DNA from: CAWKGV01 sp963849305
GTDB taxonomy: Bacteria; Pseudomonadota; Alphaproteobacteria; Acetobacterales; Acetobacteraceae
Reading direction: 5' to 3'
DNA length: 64,000 bases
NCBI GenBank assembly: GCA_963849305.1
Contig: CAWKGV010000006.1
Location: 186,001-250,000, forward strand
The position numbers were made by a program, and so were the translations under genes. Under the pieces are notes generated by a model. That model did not search any database, had not been told where the DNA came from, and was given only the letters and a program-made list of their open reading frames with translations. This document shows positions 1-9,133 of this stretch, piece after piece (position 1 is the first letter of the stretch; each line of letters opens with the position of its first letter).

Positions 1-30
1 CGGCTCCCATGGGCGATGGGGAGTTGAGCC

Positions 31-1254
31 GTGCCGGACGCCGTGCTGGCGCTGAACGCGGGGTCGTCGAGCATCAAGTTTGCGCTGTTCGAGGCCGCTG
101 TCGGTGCTACCAAACCGGTCTTGCACGGCCAAGTCGAGGGGATCGGGACCGCCCCGCACTTCATCGCACGCGATGTGTCGGGCGACGTGCTGGGAGAGCG
201 GCGCTGGCCGGAGGGCGGGGCGCAATCGCATGAGACCTTGCTGCGCGATCTGCTGGACTGGGTGGACATCCATCTCGGCGCCGAGTCCCTCGTTGCTGTC
301 GGCCACCGGGTCGTGCATGGCGGACCGGACTATTACCGGCCAACCCGCGTCACCGAAGAACTTCTCGCGTCTCTGGAACGGCTGACGCCCTTGGCGCCCC
401 TGCATCAGCCGCACAGCCTGGCGCCGATCCGGGTGATAGCGTCCCTGCGCCCTGCACTACCGCAGGTCGCGTGTTTCGACACCGGCTTTCATCATGGGCT
501 AGTGCCGGTGGCGACGCGCCTTGCCATTCCGCGGGAGTATGAGGCCGAAGGCGTCAGGCGATATGGGTTTCATGGCCTGTCATACGAATACATCGCCGGC
601 CATCTGAGGGAGATCGCGCCCGATCTGATCGCGGGACGGGTGATTGCCGCGCATCTGGGCAACGGGGCCAGCCTGTGCGCTATGCGCGATGGCTACAGCG
701 TGGACACCACGATGGGGTTTACCGCTTTAGACGGGCTGGTAATGGGCACGCGATGCGGTACCATCGATCCAGGCGTGCTGCTCTACCTACAGCAGCAGCA
801 TGGCTTGAACGCCGGACAGGTCGAGGACGTGCTCTATCGCCGGTCCGGCCTGCTCGGGGTCTCCGGCGTCAGCAGTGACATGCGTGTCCTGCTGGAGAGC
901 ACCGACACACGCGCACGCGAGGCGGTCGAGCTCTTCGTATTCCGGGTCGCCCGCGAGGCCGGCGCGCTGGTGAGTTCCCTGGGCGGCCTGGACGGCCTTG
1001 TGTTCACCGCCGGGATCGGCGAGCACGCGGCCCCTGTGCGGGCGGCGATCTGCGAGCGCCTTGGATGGCTGGGTGTCCTGCTGGATGACGATGCCAATGC
1101 CCGCGGCGGCGCGCGCATCAGCCACAAGGACAGCCGCGTCGAGGTTCGGGTCATACCAACCGGGGAGGAGGCGATGATCGCTCGCCACACGCTGGTCGCC
1201 CTCGTACGCTCTTACCAGTTAGGGAGACATCGTGATGGTGAAGGATCTGATTAG
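31..1254 (+). CDS. ackA: Acetate kinase
   Basis: Cytoplasmic acetate kinase, interconverting acetyl phosphate + ADP with acetate + ATP. The 407-residue product has the ASKHA-fold family landmarks in order: ALNAGSSSIKF at the N-terminus, GHRVVHGG near residue 91, GFHGLSYEY near 178, AHLGNGASL near 208, GVSSDMR near 280 and FTAGIGEHA near 325. Length is normal for the family. The GTG start at 31 follows a GGGGAG ribosome site at 19-24. It overlaps the phosphoketolase gene by about 20 bases, so the pair is an operon: phosphoketolase makes acetyl phosphate and this enzyme turns it into ATP and acetate. Only 30 bases precede it in the window, so further upstream members cannot be seen. Confidence 0.96.
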   Translation: MPDAVLALNAGSSSIKFALFEAAVGATKPVLHGQVEGIGTAPHFIARDVSGDVLGERRWPEGGAQSHETLLRDLLDWVDIHLGAESLVAVGHRVVHGGPDYYRPTRVTEELLASLERLTPLAPLHQPHSLAPIRVIASLRPALPQVACFDTGFHHGLVPVATRLAIPREYEAEGVRRYGFHGLSYEYIAGHLREIAPDLIAGRVIAAHLGNGASLCAMRDGYSVDTTMGFTALDGLVMGTRCGTIDPGVLLYLQQQHGLNAGQVEDVLYRRSGLLGVSGVSSDMRVLLESTDTRAREAVELFVFRVAREAGALVSSLGGLDGLVFTAGIGEHAAPVRAAICERLGWLGVLLDDDANARGGARISHKDSRVEVRVIPTGEEAMIARHTLVALVRSYQLGRHRDGEGSD

Positions 1255-3649
1255 CCCAGTTTCGGGCGGAACCGGCGATATGGAGCAAGGGTCTCGCGCC
1301 GCGCCGTTGAGCGCAGACGAATTGCGCAGAATGGATGCGTGGTGGCGGGCAGCGAACTACCTAAATGTCGGCCAGATCTATCTACAGGCGAACCCGCTGC
1401 TGCGGGAGCGGCTCAGCCCCGACCACATCAAGCCGCGGCTGCTCGGGCATTGGGGAACGTCGCCCGGACTGAACCTCATCTATGTGCATATGAACCGGCT
1501 GATCAGGAAGTACGACCTGGATGCGATCTACATGGCAGGCCCAGGTCACGGCGGACCGGCGCTCATCGCCAATGTCTGGCTCGAAGGCAGCTACACCGAC
1601 TTCTATCCGAAGATCACGCGGGACGAAGCGGGCATGCTACGTCTCTTCCGCCAGTTCTCCACCCCTGGTGGCGTGCCGAGTCATACCAGCGTCCCTACGC
1701 CCGGCTCGATCCACGAGGGCGGAGAGCTCGGCTACGTCCTGGTGCATGCGTTCGGCGCCGTGATGGACAATCCGGATCTGCTGGTGACGGCCGTGGTGGG
1801 CGATGGCGAATCCGAGACGGGCCCATTGAGCGGCAGTTGGAAGAGCACCGACTTCATCAACCCGGCGCGGGATGGCGCGGTGCTGCCGATCCTTCATCTG
1901 AACGGCTACAAGATCTCCGGGCCGACAGTCTGGGGCCGACGGAGCGATATGGATATCGCGAACTTCTTCCTTGGCCAGGGATATGAGCCGCATTTCGTGG
2001 AAGGGGACGAGCCGACGAAAGTCCATCAGGGCTTCGCCGCCGTGCTCGAAGGCGCCGTTCTGAAGATTCGCGCCATTCAGCAAGCCGCGCGGCATGGCGG
2101 TGCGAAGGAGCGGCCCTCATGGCCGGTGATTATTCTTCGCACGCCGAAAGGCTGGACGGGGCCGAAGATCGTGGACGGGCTTCGCGTCGAGGGCACGTTC
2201 CGCGCGCATCAGGTGCCTGTGGCGGAGGTCAGGACTAATCCCGAGCACCTGCGCATCCTCGAGGAATGGATGCGCAGCTACAAGCCAGAGGAGCTGTTCG
2301 ATGAAAACGGCGCGTTCCGGAGCGAATTCGCCGCGCTCGCGCCGGCGGGCGCGCGCCGCATGGGATCCAATCCGCGCGCGAATGGCGGAACTTTGAGGGT
2401 TCCGCTAGAACTGCCGGACTACACAAACTACGCGGTCAGGTTCACCGCGCGCGCACGCGAGCGCATCGGCTCGACCGCTCTCCTCGGCCAGTATCTGCAC
2501 GACGTGTACAAGGCGAACCCCCGCAATTTCCGGCTGTTCTGTCCCGACGAGACAAACTCCAACCGGCTCGGCGCGGTGTTCGACATCTCCGACCGCTGCC
2601 TGATGAGCGAAATCCTGCCCGATGACGATCATGTCTCCCATGATGGGCGGGTGATGGAGGTCTTGAGCGAGCATTGCTGCCACGGCTGGCTCGAAGGATA
2701 CACGCTGACCGGCCGCCACGGTCTGTTTGCGACCTATGAAGCTTTCGCCATGATTATCGATTCGATGGCGATGCAGCACGCCAAATGGATCGAGCATGCG
2801 CGGCGTCTGAACTGGCGCGCCGATATACCCTCTCTCAATTACCTCCTCACCTCAACCTGCTGGCGGAACGACCATAACGGCTTCAGCCACCAGGGGCCCG
2901 GCTTCATCGACACGATCATTCACCGCAAGCCTATCGTAGCGCGCGTCTATCTGCCGCCAGACGCCAACTGTCTCTTGTCTGTCGCCGATCACTGCTTCCG
3001 CAGTGTCAACTATCTGAACCTGATCGTCATCGACAAGCAGCCGCAGCTGCAGTGGCTGACGATGGACGAGGCGAAGGCACATTGCGCGATCGGCGCCGGT
3101 GTGTGGCCTTCATACAGCCATCATCCGGAAACGCCGGATGTCGTGCTCGCCTGCGCCGGCGATATTCCCACGCAGGAGATTGTAGCAGCCGCATGGATGT
3201 TGCGGCGCTACGCGCCGGATGTGAAGTTCCGCGTCGTCAACGTGGTGGACCTGATGCGGCTCTGCCCGCCCGACCGGCACCCGCACGGAATGAGCGACGA
3301 GCAATTTGTTAACATCTTCACGGCGACGGCGCCCGTCGTCTTCGCCTTCCATGGCTATCCAGGCGTGGTCCACGACCTGCTGCACGGCCGCGCGGCGCAC
3401 GATCGCATCCATGTGCGCGGCTACATCGAGGAGGGCACGACGACGACGCCGTTCGACATGGTGGTGCTGAACCGGATTAGCCGGCTTCATCTCTGCCTGG
3501 ACGTGGCGCGCTACGTGCCCAGCGTGTTGCGAGGCGGCGGTACGCTCGTCGAGCGATGCACGAAGCTCCTGGCCGAGCACGGAACCTATATCCACGAGCA
3601 CTTCGACGACCTGCCCGAAATCAGAGACTGGATCTGGTCCGACCAGTAA
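1235..3649 (+). CDS. xfp: Xylulose-5-phosphate/fructose-6-phosphate phosphoketolase
   Basis: Thiamine-diphosphate enzyme splitting xylulose 5-phosphate (and often fructose 6-phosphate) with phosphate to give acetyl phosphate plus glyceraldehyde 3-phosphate (or erythrose 4-phosphate). About 804 residues, the usual length. Visible family motifs: RAANYLNVGQIYL near 25-37, GPGHGGPA near 100, the ThDP-binding GDGESETGPL near 190, and FHGYPGVVHDLLHGR near 705. The ATG at 1235 sits 8 bases after AGGGAG; a GTG at 1232 is equally possible. It follows ackA with overlap, giving a compact phosphoketolase-acetate kinase operon, common in acetic acid bacteria and other Rhodospirillales. Substrate preference (X5P only or both) cannot be read from the sequence. 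Confidence 0.96.
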   Translation: MVKDLISPVSGGTGDMEQGSRAAPLSADELRRMDAWWRAANYLNVGQIYLQANPLLRERLSPDHIKPRLLGHWGTSPGLNLIYVHMNRLIRKYDLDAIYMAGPGHGGPALIANVWLEGSYTDFYPKITRDEAGMLRLFRQFSTPGGVPSHTSVPTPGSIHEGGELGYVLVHAFGAVMDNPDLLVTAVVGDGESETGPLSGSWKSTDFINPARDGAVLPILHLNGYKISGPTVWGRRSDMDIANFFLGQGYEPHFVEGDEPTKVHQGFAAVLEGAVLKIRAIQQAARHGGAKERPSWPVIILRTPKGWTGPKIVDGLRVEGTFRAHQVPVAEVRTNPEHLRILEEWMRSYKPEELFDENGAFRSEFAALAPAGARRMGSNPRANGGTLRVPLELPDYTNYAVRFTARARERIGSTALLGQYLHDVYKANPRNFRLFCPDETNSNRLGAVFDISDRCLMSEILPDDDHVSHDGRVMEVLSEHCCHGWLEGYTLTGRHGLFATYEAFAMIIDSMAMQHAKWIEHARRLNWRADIPSLNYLLTSTCWRNDHNGFSHQGPGFIDTIIHRKPIVARVYLPPDANCLLSVADHCFRSVNYLNLIVIDKQPQLQWLTMDEAKAHCAIGAGVWPSYSHHPETPDVVLACAGDIPTQEIVAAAWMLRRYAPDVKFRVVNVVDLMRLCPPDRHPHGMSDEQFVNIFTATAPVVFAFHGYPGVVHDLLHGRAAHDRIHVRGYIEEGTTTTPFDMVVLNRISRLHLCLDVARYVPSVLRGGGTLVERCTKLLAEHGTYIHEHFDDLPEIRDWIWSDQ

Positions 3650-3814
3650 CGGAGGAAAGCCCGGCTTTGCTCAACTCAAGGGGCCTGATCTGGCGATGCA
3701 CCAGGTGGTGCTATGGCGTTGTCTGGATTCGCGCGAAGAGGTTGCCCGCCGCTTCAACGCACGTACACTCAGAACTGAAGGCGCTGTAGCACGCGGCAAA
3801 CGAGGAGGCGTGAG

Positions 3815-4216
3815 ATGTCCGAGACCAGCCGTTCCGAGCAGGGCCGCGCGATGCGGCGCAAGCTGATGGGCGAGGCATACGCCGACCGGCTCGACCAAAG
3901 CGTCTATACCGACCCGATCATGAAGAAATTCGCCGACATCTCGGTGGAGAACGTGTTCGGCGGGCTATGGACGCGCCCAGGGCTCGACCTCAAGACGCGG
4001 GCGCTGGTGTGCGTCGTCTCCGACACGGTCATGGGCCGCGCCCCGGAGCTTGCCATCCACGTGCGGATGGCGCTGCGCCAGGGCTGGACCGAGGACGAGT
4101 TGGTCGAGGTGCTGCTGCACCTATCCGGCTATTGCGGCCTGCCGCTGGTGCGCGAAGCGCTGATCGAGGCGCGCAAGGTGTTCCAGGAGATGAGGGCCGA
4201 GCAGCAGCGCGGGTAA
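3815..4216 (+). CDS. Carboxymuconolactone decarboxylase-family protein
   Basis: A 133-residue protein of the CMD/AhpD-like fold. The central block (TRALVCVVSDTVMGRAPEL, then HVRMALRQGWTEDELVEVLLHLSGYCGLPLVREAL) matches 4-carboxymuconolactone decarboxylase-like proteins, where helices around the HV..A..G.T..E motif form the active site. The typical AhpD CxxC pair is absent, so it is more like the decarboxylase branch than the peroxidase partner. An excellent ribosome site (GAGGAGG, 3801-3807) fixes the start. It stands alone, 165 bases after xfp and with a hairpin terminator behind it. No protocatechuate-pathway genes are nearby, so the substrate is unknown. Confidence 0.85.
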   Translation: MSETSRSEQGRAMRRKLMGEAYADRLDQSVYTDPIMKKFADISVENVFGGLWTRPGLDLKTRALVCVVSDTVMGRAPELAIHVRMALRQGWTEDELVEVLLHLSGYCGLPLVREALIEARKVFQEMRAEQQRG

Positions 4217-4231
4217 GCGTTCGGGGCGCCA

Positions 4232-4270
4232 CTCACCCGACTCTCTCCCAGAGGGAGAGGGCTGGGTGAG
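4232..4270. repeat. REP-like palindromic intergenic repeat
   Basis: Palindrome with outer arms CTCACCC / GGGTGAG around an inner CTCTCCC / GGGAGAG stem. Related GC-rich CTCCCC...GGGGAG sequences recur at about 15699, 29952 and 35532, always between or at the ends of genes. It looks like a dispersed extragenic palindrome family. Confidence 0.6.
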
Positions 4271-4315
4271 GGCTCACGGCTGGGTGTAGCCATTGTCATC
4301 AGGGGCCATTGGTAT

Positions 4316-4345
4316 AAAACGGCGCCTCGCGGCGCCGCTTTCGTT
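4316..4345. terminator. Bidirectional intrinsic terminator
   Basis: Perfect CGGCGCC / GGCGCCG stem with TCGC loop (4320-4337), flanked by AAAA on the left and CTTTCGTT on the right. It lies between convergent genes, so the U-run on each strand would serve the CMD gene (+) and the glycine-zipper gene (-). Confidence 0.75.
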
Positions 4346-4363
4346 AGATATTGCCTGCTGGGG

Positions 4364-4633
4364 TTACTCCCACGGACTTTTATAATTTGGATCGGTCGCC
4401 TTGCGCTGCTGGTCGTAAGCTTGCTGATTTTGCAGCGCTTGTTTGGACACTTGATGTTTATGCCATTGATGCCCGGCGATGCAGCCGCCGATCGCCCCCA
4501 GCACACCATGACCTGCCATATGCCCTGCGAGCGCCCCCGCCGCACCGCCTGACAGGCAGCCGACGGCATGCGCCGATGGGCTGAGCGCCCCCAGGCTGAG
4601 CAGCGTCACGATCGCAAACAGTGCTTTCCGCAT
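4364..4633 (-). CDS. Small exported glycine-zipper protein
   Basis: An 89-residue protein with a clear Sec signal peptide (MRKALFAIVTLLSLGALSPS, cleavage likely after AHA) and then a glycine-zipper-like stretch with regularly spaced small residues (GGAAGALAGHMAGHGVLGAIGG). Such segments usually pack in or against membranes; SmpA/OmpA-like lipoproteins and 17-kDa antigen proteins have similar stretches. The C-terminal third is polar and Q-rich. The chosen ATG at 4633 follows AGGAG by 7 bases. It is co-directional with the next exported protein, 10 bases away, so they are probably co-transcribed. Function unknown. Local GC is lower than in neighbouring genes. Confidence 0.7.
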   Translation of the reverse strand: MRKALFAIVTLLSLGALSPSAHAVGCLSGGAAGALAGHMAGHGVLGAIGGCIAGHQWHKHQVSKQALQNQQAYDQQRKATDPNYKSPWE

Positions 4634-4643
4634 GGGACTGCTC

Positions 4644-5027
4644 CTAATGGGCATAAGGTTGTTTATGGAACACCATGGTCTCAGTGCCTGTGGTAAGTGT
4701 TAACACCTTACCGCCTTGGTCAAGCATGTAGGTATCTTCCTCGACCTTAGCAGCGCCATGCTCTTGGTTGGTCTTAGATTTCACCGGCGTGAATGCAAGT
4801 TTGCCGTGCGCATCATCGGTCTTGGTTTGCTCATAAGTGCCCGCCATTTCGGCGACCACTTTGTCATTCTGCACCGTCTCACTAAGCCAATGTCCGTCCG
4901 CTAACACGTCCATAGAAATCAGCACGCCGTGTCCCAAATCGGCGCGCCATTGACCGGAAATACTTTCGTCAGCCATCGCCAGCATCGGACATGATGCTAG
5001 CACGGCGGCGAGTAGCAGGCGGCGCAT
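4644..5027 (-). CDS. Exported hypothetical protein, lipocalin-like beta protein
   Basis: A 127-residue product with a Sec signal peptide (MRRLLLAAVLASCPMLAMA, cleavage after AMA). The mature part, beginning SISGQWRADLG, is rich in alternating hydrophobic/polar strands (WLSETVQND, TYEQTKTDD, LTLTTGTETMVF). It resembles small lipocalin-like domains that report strand-by-strand 'G.W' starts, but no family is certain. The ATG at 5027 is preferred over the GTG at 5033 because GGGAGAGG lies 6 bases upstream. It is likely the first gene of a two-gene unit with the glycine-zipper protein. The 250 bases upstream hold no gene that I can see. Confidence 0.65.
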   Translation of the reverse strand: MRRLLLAAVLASCPMLAMADESISGQWRADLGHGVLISMDVLADGHWLSETVQNDKVVAEMAGTYEQTKTDDAHGKLAFTPVKSKTNQEHGAAKVEEDTYMLDQGGKVLTLTTGTETMVFHKQPYAH

Positions 5028-5281
5028 CTTCACCTCTCCCTGAATGTGCGTATGAGCGATAAACTACCCGCGCCCGTTCTGCTCGACAAGTGACCTGAGC
5101 CCCTTTGTTGGGAGCGCGTTTGTTGTCCGCCTTTCGTAGCGCGTGAGTTGTGGCGCAAGAAATGTCTTCATCGAAAACACTCCCTTCGACATCCGAAACC
5201 GGATATCAGGCTAGCGGCGGCGTTTTCAATGCGAGCCGCCGACCAGCTTCGCACCCGGCCAATTGTTGAAGACGTTCCCAC

Positions 5282-6319
5282 TCAGTTGAGCCGCGCCGCC
5301 TGGGCCATGACCTCGATCGCCTCCGGCTGCCGCGAACGGACCGTGAGCGCGGTTGCGCCCGATCCCTCCCACGCCCGAAACCGTTCTTTGATGCGCTCCG
5401 GTGGCCCGACCAGCGAGCGATGGTCCACGAAGTCATCGGGCACCACCGCGCTCGCCTCCTCCTTGCGGCCGGCGAGGTAAAGTTCCTGCACGCGCTCGGC
5501 CTCGGCCTGGAAGCCGCGGCGCACCATCATTTGTTTGTGGAAGTTGATGTCGCGATGACCCATGCCGCCGACATAAAGCGCGACTTCCGGCTTGAGCCTC
5601 GCCAGCGCGGCCTTCACGTCGCTGTCCACAATGACATGCACCGAGGCGTGGATCTCGAAATCGCGCAGGCTCTTGCCCCCGCCGGCGCGGCGGAAACCCT
5701 CTTCCAGCCAAGGCAGATATTCCGGCAGCGAGCCGGGCACGAACCCGAGCGGCAGCCATCCGTCGGCAATTTCGGCGGTGAGCTTCACCATGGACTCGGT
5801 GCCGGTGCCAAGAAAGATCGGGATGTCCGGATTCATATGCAGGATCGCCTTGAGCGGCTTGCCGAGCCCGGCCGCGCCCTCGCCGCGATAGGGCAGGCTG
5901 ATCTCGGACCCCGTATGCGTGACCGGCGCCTCGCGACGAAGGATCTTGCGCATGATCTGCACGTAGTCCTTCACCCGGTAATACGGCCGGCCCCAGGGCT
6001 GGCCGTACCAGCCCTCGACGATTTGCGGCCCGGAGACGCCGAGGCCGGCGATGAAGCGTCCGCCGCCCGCCAGCGCATCGACTGTGGCGGCGCACATCGC
6101 GGCATTGGCCGGCGTGCGCGCGGCAAGCTGCATCACCCCAGTTGCAAGCCGGATCCGGTGCGTCAGCGCCGCCAGGTAAGCCAGCGGCGTGACCGCGTCC
6201 GACCCGTACGCCTCGGCGGTCCAGACCGTGTCATAGCCAAGCTCCTCGGCCCGTTGGACGAGCTTCACCGGAAGGTCGAGCTTGCCCCCGGAATAGCCGA
6301 TGCTGAGACCGAGCTTCAT
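5282..6319 (-). CDS. LLM-class (luciferase-like) F420/flavin-dependent oxidoreductase
   Basis: A 345-residue TIM-barrel protein of the bacterial luciferase superfamily. The N-terminus MKLGLSIGYSGG, the segment ELGYDTVWTAEAYGSDAVTPLAYLAALT and the GLGVSGPQIVEGWYGQPW block are typical of the F420-dependent LLM subgroup also annotated in actinobacteria. The cofactor (F420 or FMN) cannot be fixed from sequence alone. Its start codon overlaps the stop of the upstream SDR gene (ATGA), and an enoyl-CoA hydratase and a serine hydrolase lie further upstream on the same strand, so it is the last gene of a catabolic-type operon. Substrate unknown. Confidence 0.88.
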   Translation of the reverse strand: MKLGLSIGYSGGKLDLPVKLVQRAEELGYDTVWTAEAYGSDAVTPLAYLAALTHRIRLATGVMQLAARTPANAAMCAATVDALAGGGRFIAGLGVSGPQIVEGWYGQPWGRPYYRVKDYVQIMRKILRREAPVTHTGSEISLPYRGEGAAGLGKPLKAILHMNPDIPIFLGTGTESMVKLTAEIADGWLPLGFVPGSLPEYLPWLEEGFRRAGGGKSLRDFEIHASVHVIVDSDVKAALARLKPEVALYVGGMGHRDINFHKQMMVRRGFQAEAERVQELYLAGRKEEASAVVPDDFVDHRSLVGPPERIKERFRAWEGSGATALTVRSRQPEAIEVMAQAARLN

Positions 6320-7117
6320 TGATCTGTCCTCCCCGCGGTCGCTCCACCCGCGCCGGATCGCCCGCCGTCCACCACCAGATGGGCGCCCGTCAGGTTGCCC
6401 GCGAGGTCCGAGCAGAGGAACAGCACGACATTCGCGACCTCCTCGGGCAGGGTGTAGCGGCCGCTGGGCGTTGACTCGCTTACCGCCTGATGCGCCGCCT
6501 GCGGATCGGCGGGGCTACGTTGCGCCTCCAGCGAGCGCATCATGCGGGTCTCCACCGGGCCGGGGCAAACGGCGTTCACCCGGATGCCGTGGCGGGCGAC
6601 GTCGGCAGATGCAACCTTCGTGAGCCCCAATACGCCATGCTTGGAGGCGACGTATGGTGCCATGCCGGGAGTGCCGAACAGGCCGGCGACCGAGGCGGTG
6701 TTCACGACCGCGCCGGAGCCCTGCTTCAGCATCACCGGCAGCACATGGCGCAGGCCGAGGAACACGCCCTTGAGATTGACGCCGATCACCGTGTCGAAAA
6801 TGGCTTCATCATAGTCCTGCGTCGGCGCGACCTTGCCCTCGATGCCGGCGTTGTTGAAGAAGCAATCGATTCGACCGAACGCTTCGAGCGTTGCTTGCAC
6901 ATAGGCTTGCACCTCGGAGCGAACGCGACACGTCTGCGCTGACAAACCGCGCATCCCCGCCGATGGCGCGCACCTGCGCCACCGTGGCTTCGCCTGCCGT
7001 GTCGTCCAGATCGACAACCATGAGCTTCGCGCCGCTGCGCGCGAAGGCGAGCGAAGCGGCCCGACCGATCCCGCCGCCTCCGCCCGTGATCAGGGCGACC
7101 TTGCCGGCGAATTCCAT
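6316..7117 (-). pseudogene. SDR-family oxidoreductase, frameshifted
   Basis: Short-chain dehydrogenase/reductase with an NAD(P)-binding GGGGGIGRA motif at residues about 12-20, NNAG, a catalytic YVASK and the C-terminal VDGG. The protein is split between two frames: the first part reads to ...FVSADVSRS, and the rest resumes at EVQAYVQATLEAF, which needs a single-base change at about 6914-6922. Both halves are otherwise perfectly conserved, so this is either a consensus error or a recent mutation. The 3' end overlaps the LLM oxidoreductase start by 4 bases, and it sits 37 bases after the enoyl-CoA hydratase. If intact it would be about 267 residues. Confidence 0.85.
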
Positions 7118-7154
7118 TCCGTCCCTCCTGTTGATCGCACCGAACCGAACAGGA

Positions 7155-7949
7155 TTACCTTCCCTGAAAGCCCGGCTTGCGCTTTTCGTTGAACGCGCGG
7201 ATGCCCTCGCGGCGGTCCTCGGTCGGGACCATACGGTTATAGGCTTCGATCTCGAACATCATGCCGCTCGCAAGGTCCATGTCGAGCCCGTGATTGACCG
7301 ACTGCTTGACTTGCTGCGTTGAGATCGGCGCGTTGGATGCGATCACGGCCGCGGTCTCCAGCGCTTCGGGCAACAGGCGGTCGGGCTTGCAGATGCGGTT
7401 GACCATGCCCCATGCGAGTGCCTCCTGTACCGAAAACGGCTTGCCGGTCAGCATGATCTCCTTGGCGCGCCGCGCGCCCACCGCACGCGGCAGGGTCTGC
7501 GTTCCGCCCGCGCCCGGCATGATGCCGAGCGTCACTTCGGTTAGCGCGAAGCGCGCGTACTCGGCGGCGTAGATGAAATCGCAGCCGAGCGCGATCTCCA
7601 GCCCGCCGGCATAGGCCGCCCCGTTCACCGCGGCGATGATCGGCACCGGGCAGTTGATGATCGCGCGGATGGCGCGCTCGAAGATGAGGTGCTGGTCCTG
7701 CCATTGCTGGTCGGTCATGCCGTTCCGCTCCTTCAGGTCGCCGCCGGCGCAGAACGCGCGAGCACCGGCGCCGGTGACAACGATGCAGCGTTGGCGCGCG
7801 GGTGCCGCATTGACGGCATCGAACAGATCGAACAAGTCGCGCCCCATCTGCGTGTTCATCGCGTTCGCCGCGTCGGGCCGATTGAGCGTGACCACAACAA
7901 TGTGTGGCTGCATCTCTTCGGCGCTAAGCGTCTCGTACGCCTTCGTCAT
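7155..7949 (-). CDS. Enoyl-CoA hydratase/isomerase-family protein
   Basis: A 264-residue crotonase-fold protein. The oxyanion-hole segments are visible (ARAFCAGGDLKE near 65 and AAVNGAAYAGGLEIALGCDF near 105), followed by the catalytic-region LTEVTLGIMPGAGGTQTLPR near 137 and the C-terminal EGIRAFNEKRKPGFQG. It would hydrate an enoyl-CoA or act on a related acyl-CoA. It is between the serine hydrolase and the SDR on the same strand; together with the SDR and LLM enzyme it suggests oxidation of an acyl or alicyclic compound. The exact substrate cannot be told. Confidence 0.92.
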   Translation of the reverse strand: MTKAYETLSAEEMQPHIVVVTLNRPDAANAMNTQMGRDLFDLFDAVNAAPARQRCIVVTGAGARAFCAGGDLKERNGMTDQQWQDQHLIFERAIRAIINCPVPIIAAVNGAAYAGGLEIALGCDFIYAAEYARFALTEVTLGIMPGAGGTQTLPRAVGARRAKEIMLTGKPFSVQEALAWGMVNRICKPDRLLPEALETAAVIASNAPISTQQVKQSVNHGLDMDLASGMMFEIEAYNRMVPTEDRREGIRAFNEKRKPGFQGR

Positions 7950-7976
7950 GCTGGGCCTCCGCGACGGTTGAGCATG

Positions 7977-9050
7977 TCAAATGGATCGCAGTGCCGCCGT
8001 CACCCGGCCGATGAACCCATCCACCGCGCCGGGGTCGATCCAGCGCATCACGCCGACGATCCCGCTCTGGGGATCGACCCAGATTTGATTGCCGCCGGCA
8101 CCGACGGCGAAGAAGCTGGAGGAGGAGGCGCTCGGGACATCGCGGCGGTCAGGGTTCAGCCACCAGAGCAAGCCGTAACCGGGATTGAGCTTGCAGGGAG
8201 TGAGCGATTGTTTAATCCATGCCTCCGGCAGCAGCCGCGTGCTGCCCCAGTTGCCTCGATTGAGCATCAGCAGCCCGATCCGCGCCTGATCCTCGGCGTG
8301 CATCTCCACCCCGCCGCCCCAATGGGATCCGCCCGAGACGGATTCGATCACGCGTCCGTCAATCTCCACCAGCGACGTGCGATAGCCATGCCACGCCCAG
8401 GACGTGGAGCCTCCAATCGGGGACATGATGCGTTCGGCGAAGACGTCCGGCAGCGGCTGACGGAACAGCCGAAGCAGCGCCAAGCTGAATCGGTTCACCC
8501 GGACGTCGTTGTATTCCCAGAAAGTGCCTGGCGCCTGGAGTTGGCGCTTGCGCCCTCGCGCCGGGTGAGGGTTGCGGTCGAACATGTCCGCTTTGCCGAA
8601 CAGCTCGCCCTCCCACTCGGAGGTCTGTTGCAGCATCTCTCGCCAGGTGATGGCGCCATTGTGCGGCCCCTCGAACCCGCCGTCATGCACGCGACGACCG
8701 ATCGGTTCGTCGAGATCGGGGATCAACTTGTCGGCCCAGGCGATTCCGGCGAGCAGGCCGAGATAGCTCTTGGCGACGCTGAAGGTGAAATCGACCTGGC
8801 GCGTATTGCCCCAGGAGGCGACCACCCGGCCTTGCCGCAGCAACAACCCGTTCGGCGGGCCACGACCGCGGATCGGCCCAAGCAGGTCGCAATACGGCTT
8901 CGGCTCGAAATAGCCCGTTTCGAGATAGGCGCGCAGGTCGCGCGGCCAGGGCGACTCATGCGCCGTAGCGAAGCGCACCGCTCGATCCAGCGCCGCCGGG
9001 TCGAACCCCGCCTCGGCCGGGTCCGCCCGTTCCCAGTTTTGCTGTGCCAT
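7977..9050 (-). CDS. Serine hydrolase, class C beta-lactamase family
   Basis: A 357-residue protein of the beta-lactamase/esterase (PF00144) family. The SVAKSYLG segment gives the catalytic SxxK, and YND in EYNDVRVN fits the YxN motif. The C-terminal part has GYGLLWWLNP and FFAVGAGGNQIWVDP, as in family esterases. No signal peptide is present from the ATG at 9050, so it is probably a cytoplasmic esterase or amidase. A longer reading to 9179 would intrude on the divergent regulator and has no family similarity. It is the first gene of the minus-strand cluster, 83 bases from the start of a Crp/Fnr regulator that may control it. Confidence 0.85.
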   Translation of the reverse strand: MAQQNWERADPAEAGFDPAALDRAVRFATAHESPWPRDLRAYLETGYFEPKPYCDLLGPIRGRGPPNGLLLRQGRVVASWGNTRQVDFTFSVAKSYLGLLAGIAWADKLIPDLDEPIGRRVHDGGFEGPHNGAITWREMLQQTSEWEGELFGKADMFDRNPHPARGRKRQLQAPGTFWEYNDVRVNRFSLALLRLFRQPLPDVFAERIMSPIGGSTSWAWHGYRTSLVEIDGRVIESVSGGSHWGGGVEMHAEDQARIGLLMLNRGNWGSTRLLPEAWIKQSLTPCKLNPGYGLLWWLNPDRRDVPSASSSSFFAVGAGGNQIWVDPQSGIVGVMRWIDPGAVDGFIGRVTAALRSI

Positions 9051-9133
9051 GCCGTCACCCCTACGGGGCCATGATGACCTGAAGCGCGGCGCGCGCCTAT
9101 AACGACACGGGCAAAATGATCGGGAGGGGCGGG

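Noticed and set aside
5420..6322. Long plus-strand reading opposite the first LLM oxidoreductase
   Set aside because: High-GC antisense shadow with no family similarity; the minus-strand LLM protein is fully conserved.
7689..9074. 461-residue plus-strand reading opposite ECH and serine hydrolase
   Set aside because: Antisense shadow; no recognised motifs, and both minus-strand genes have clear motifs.
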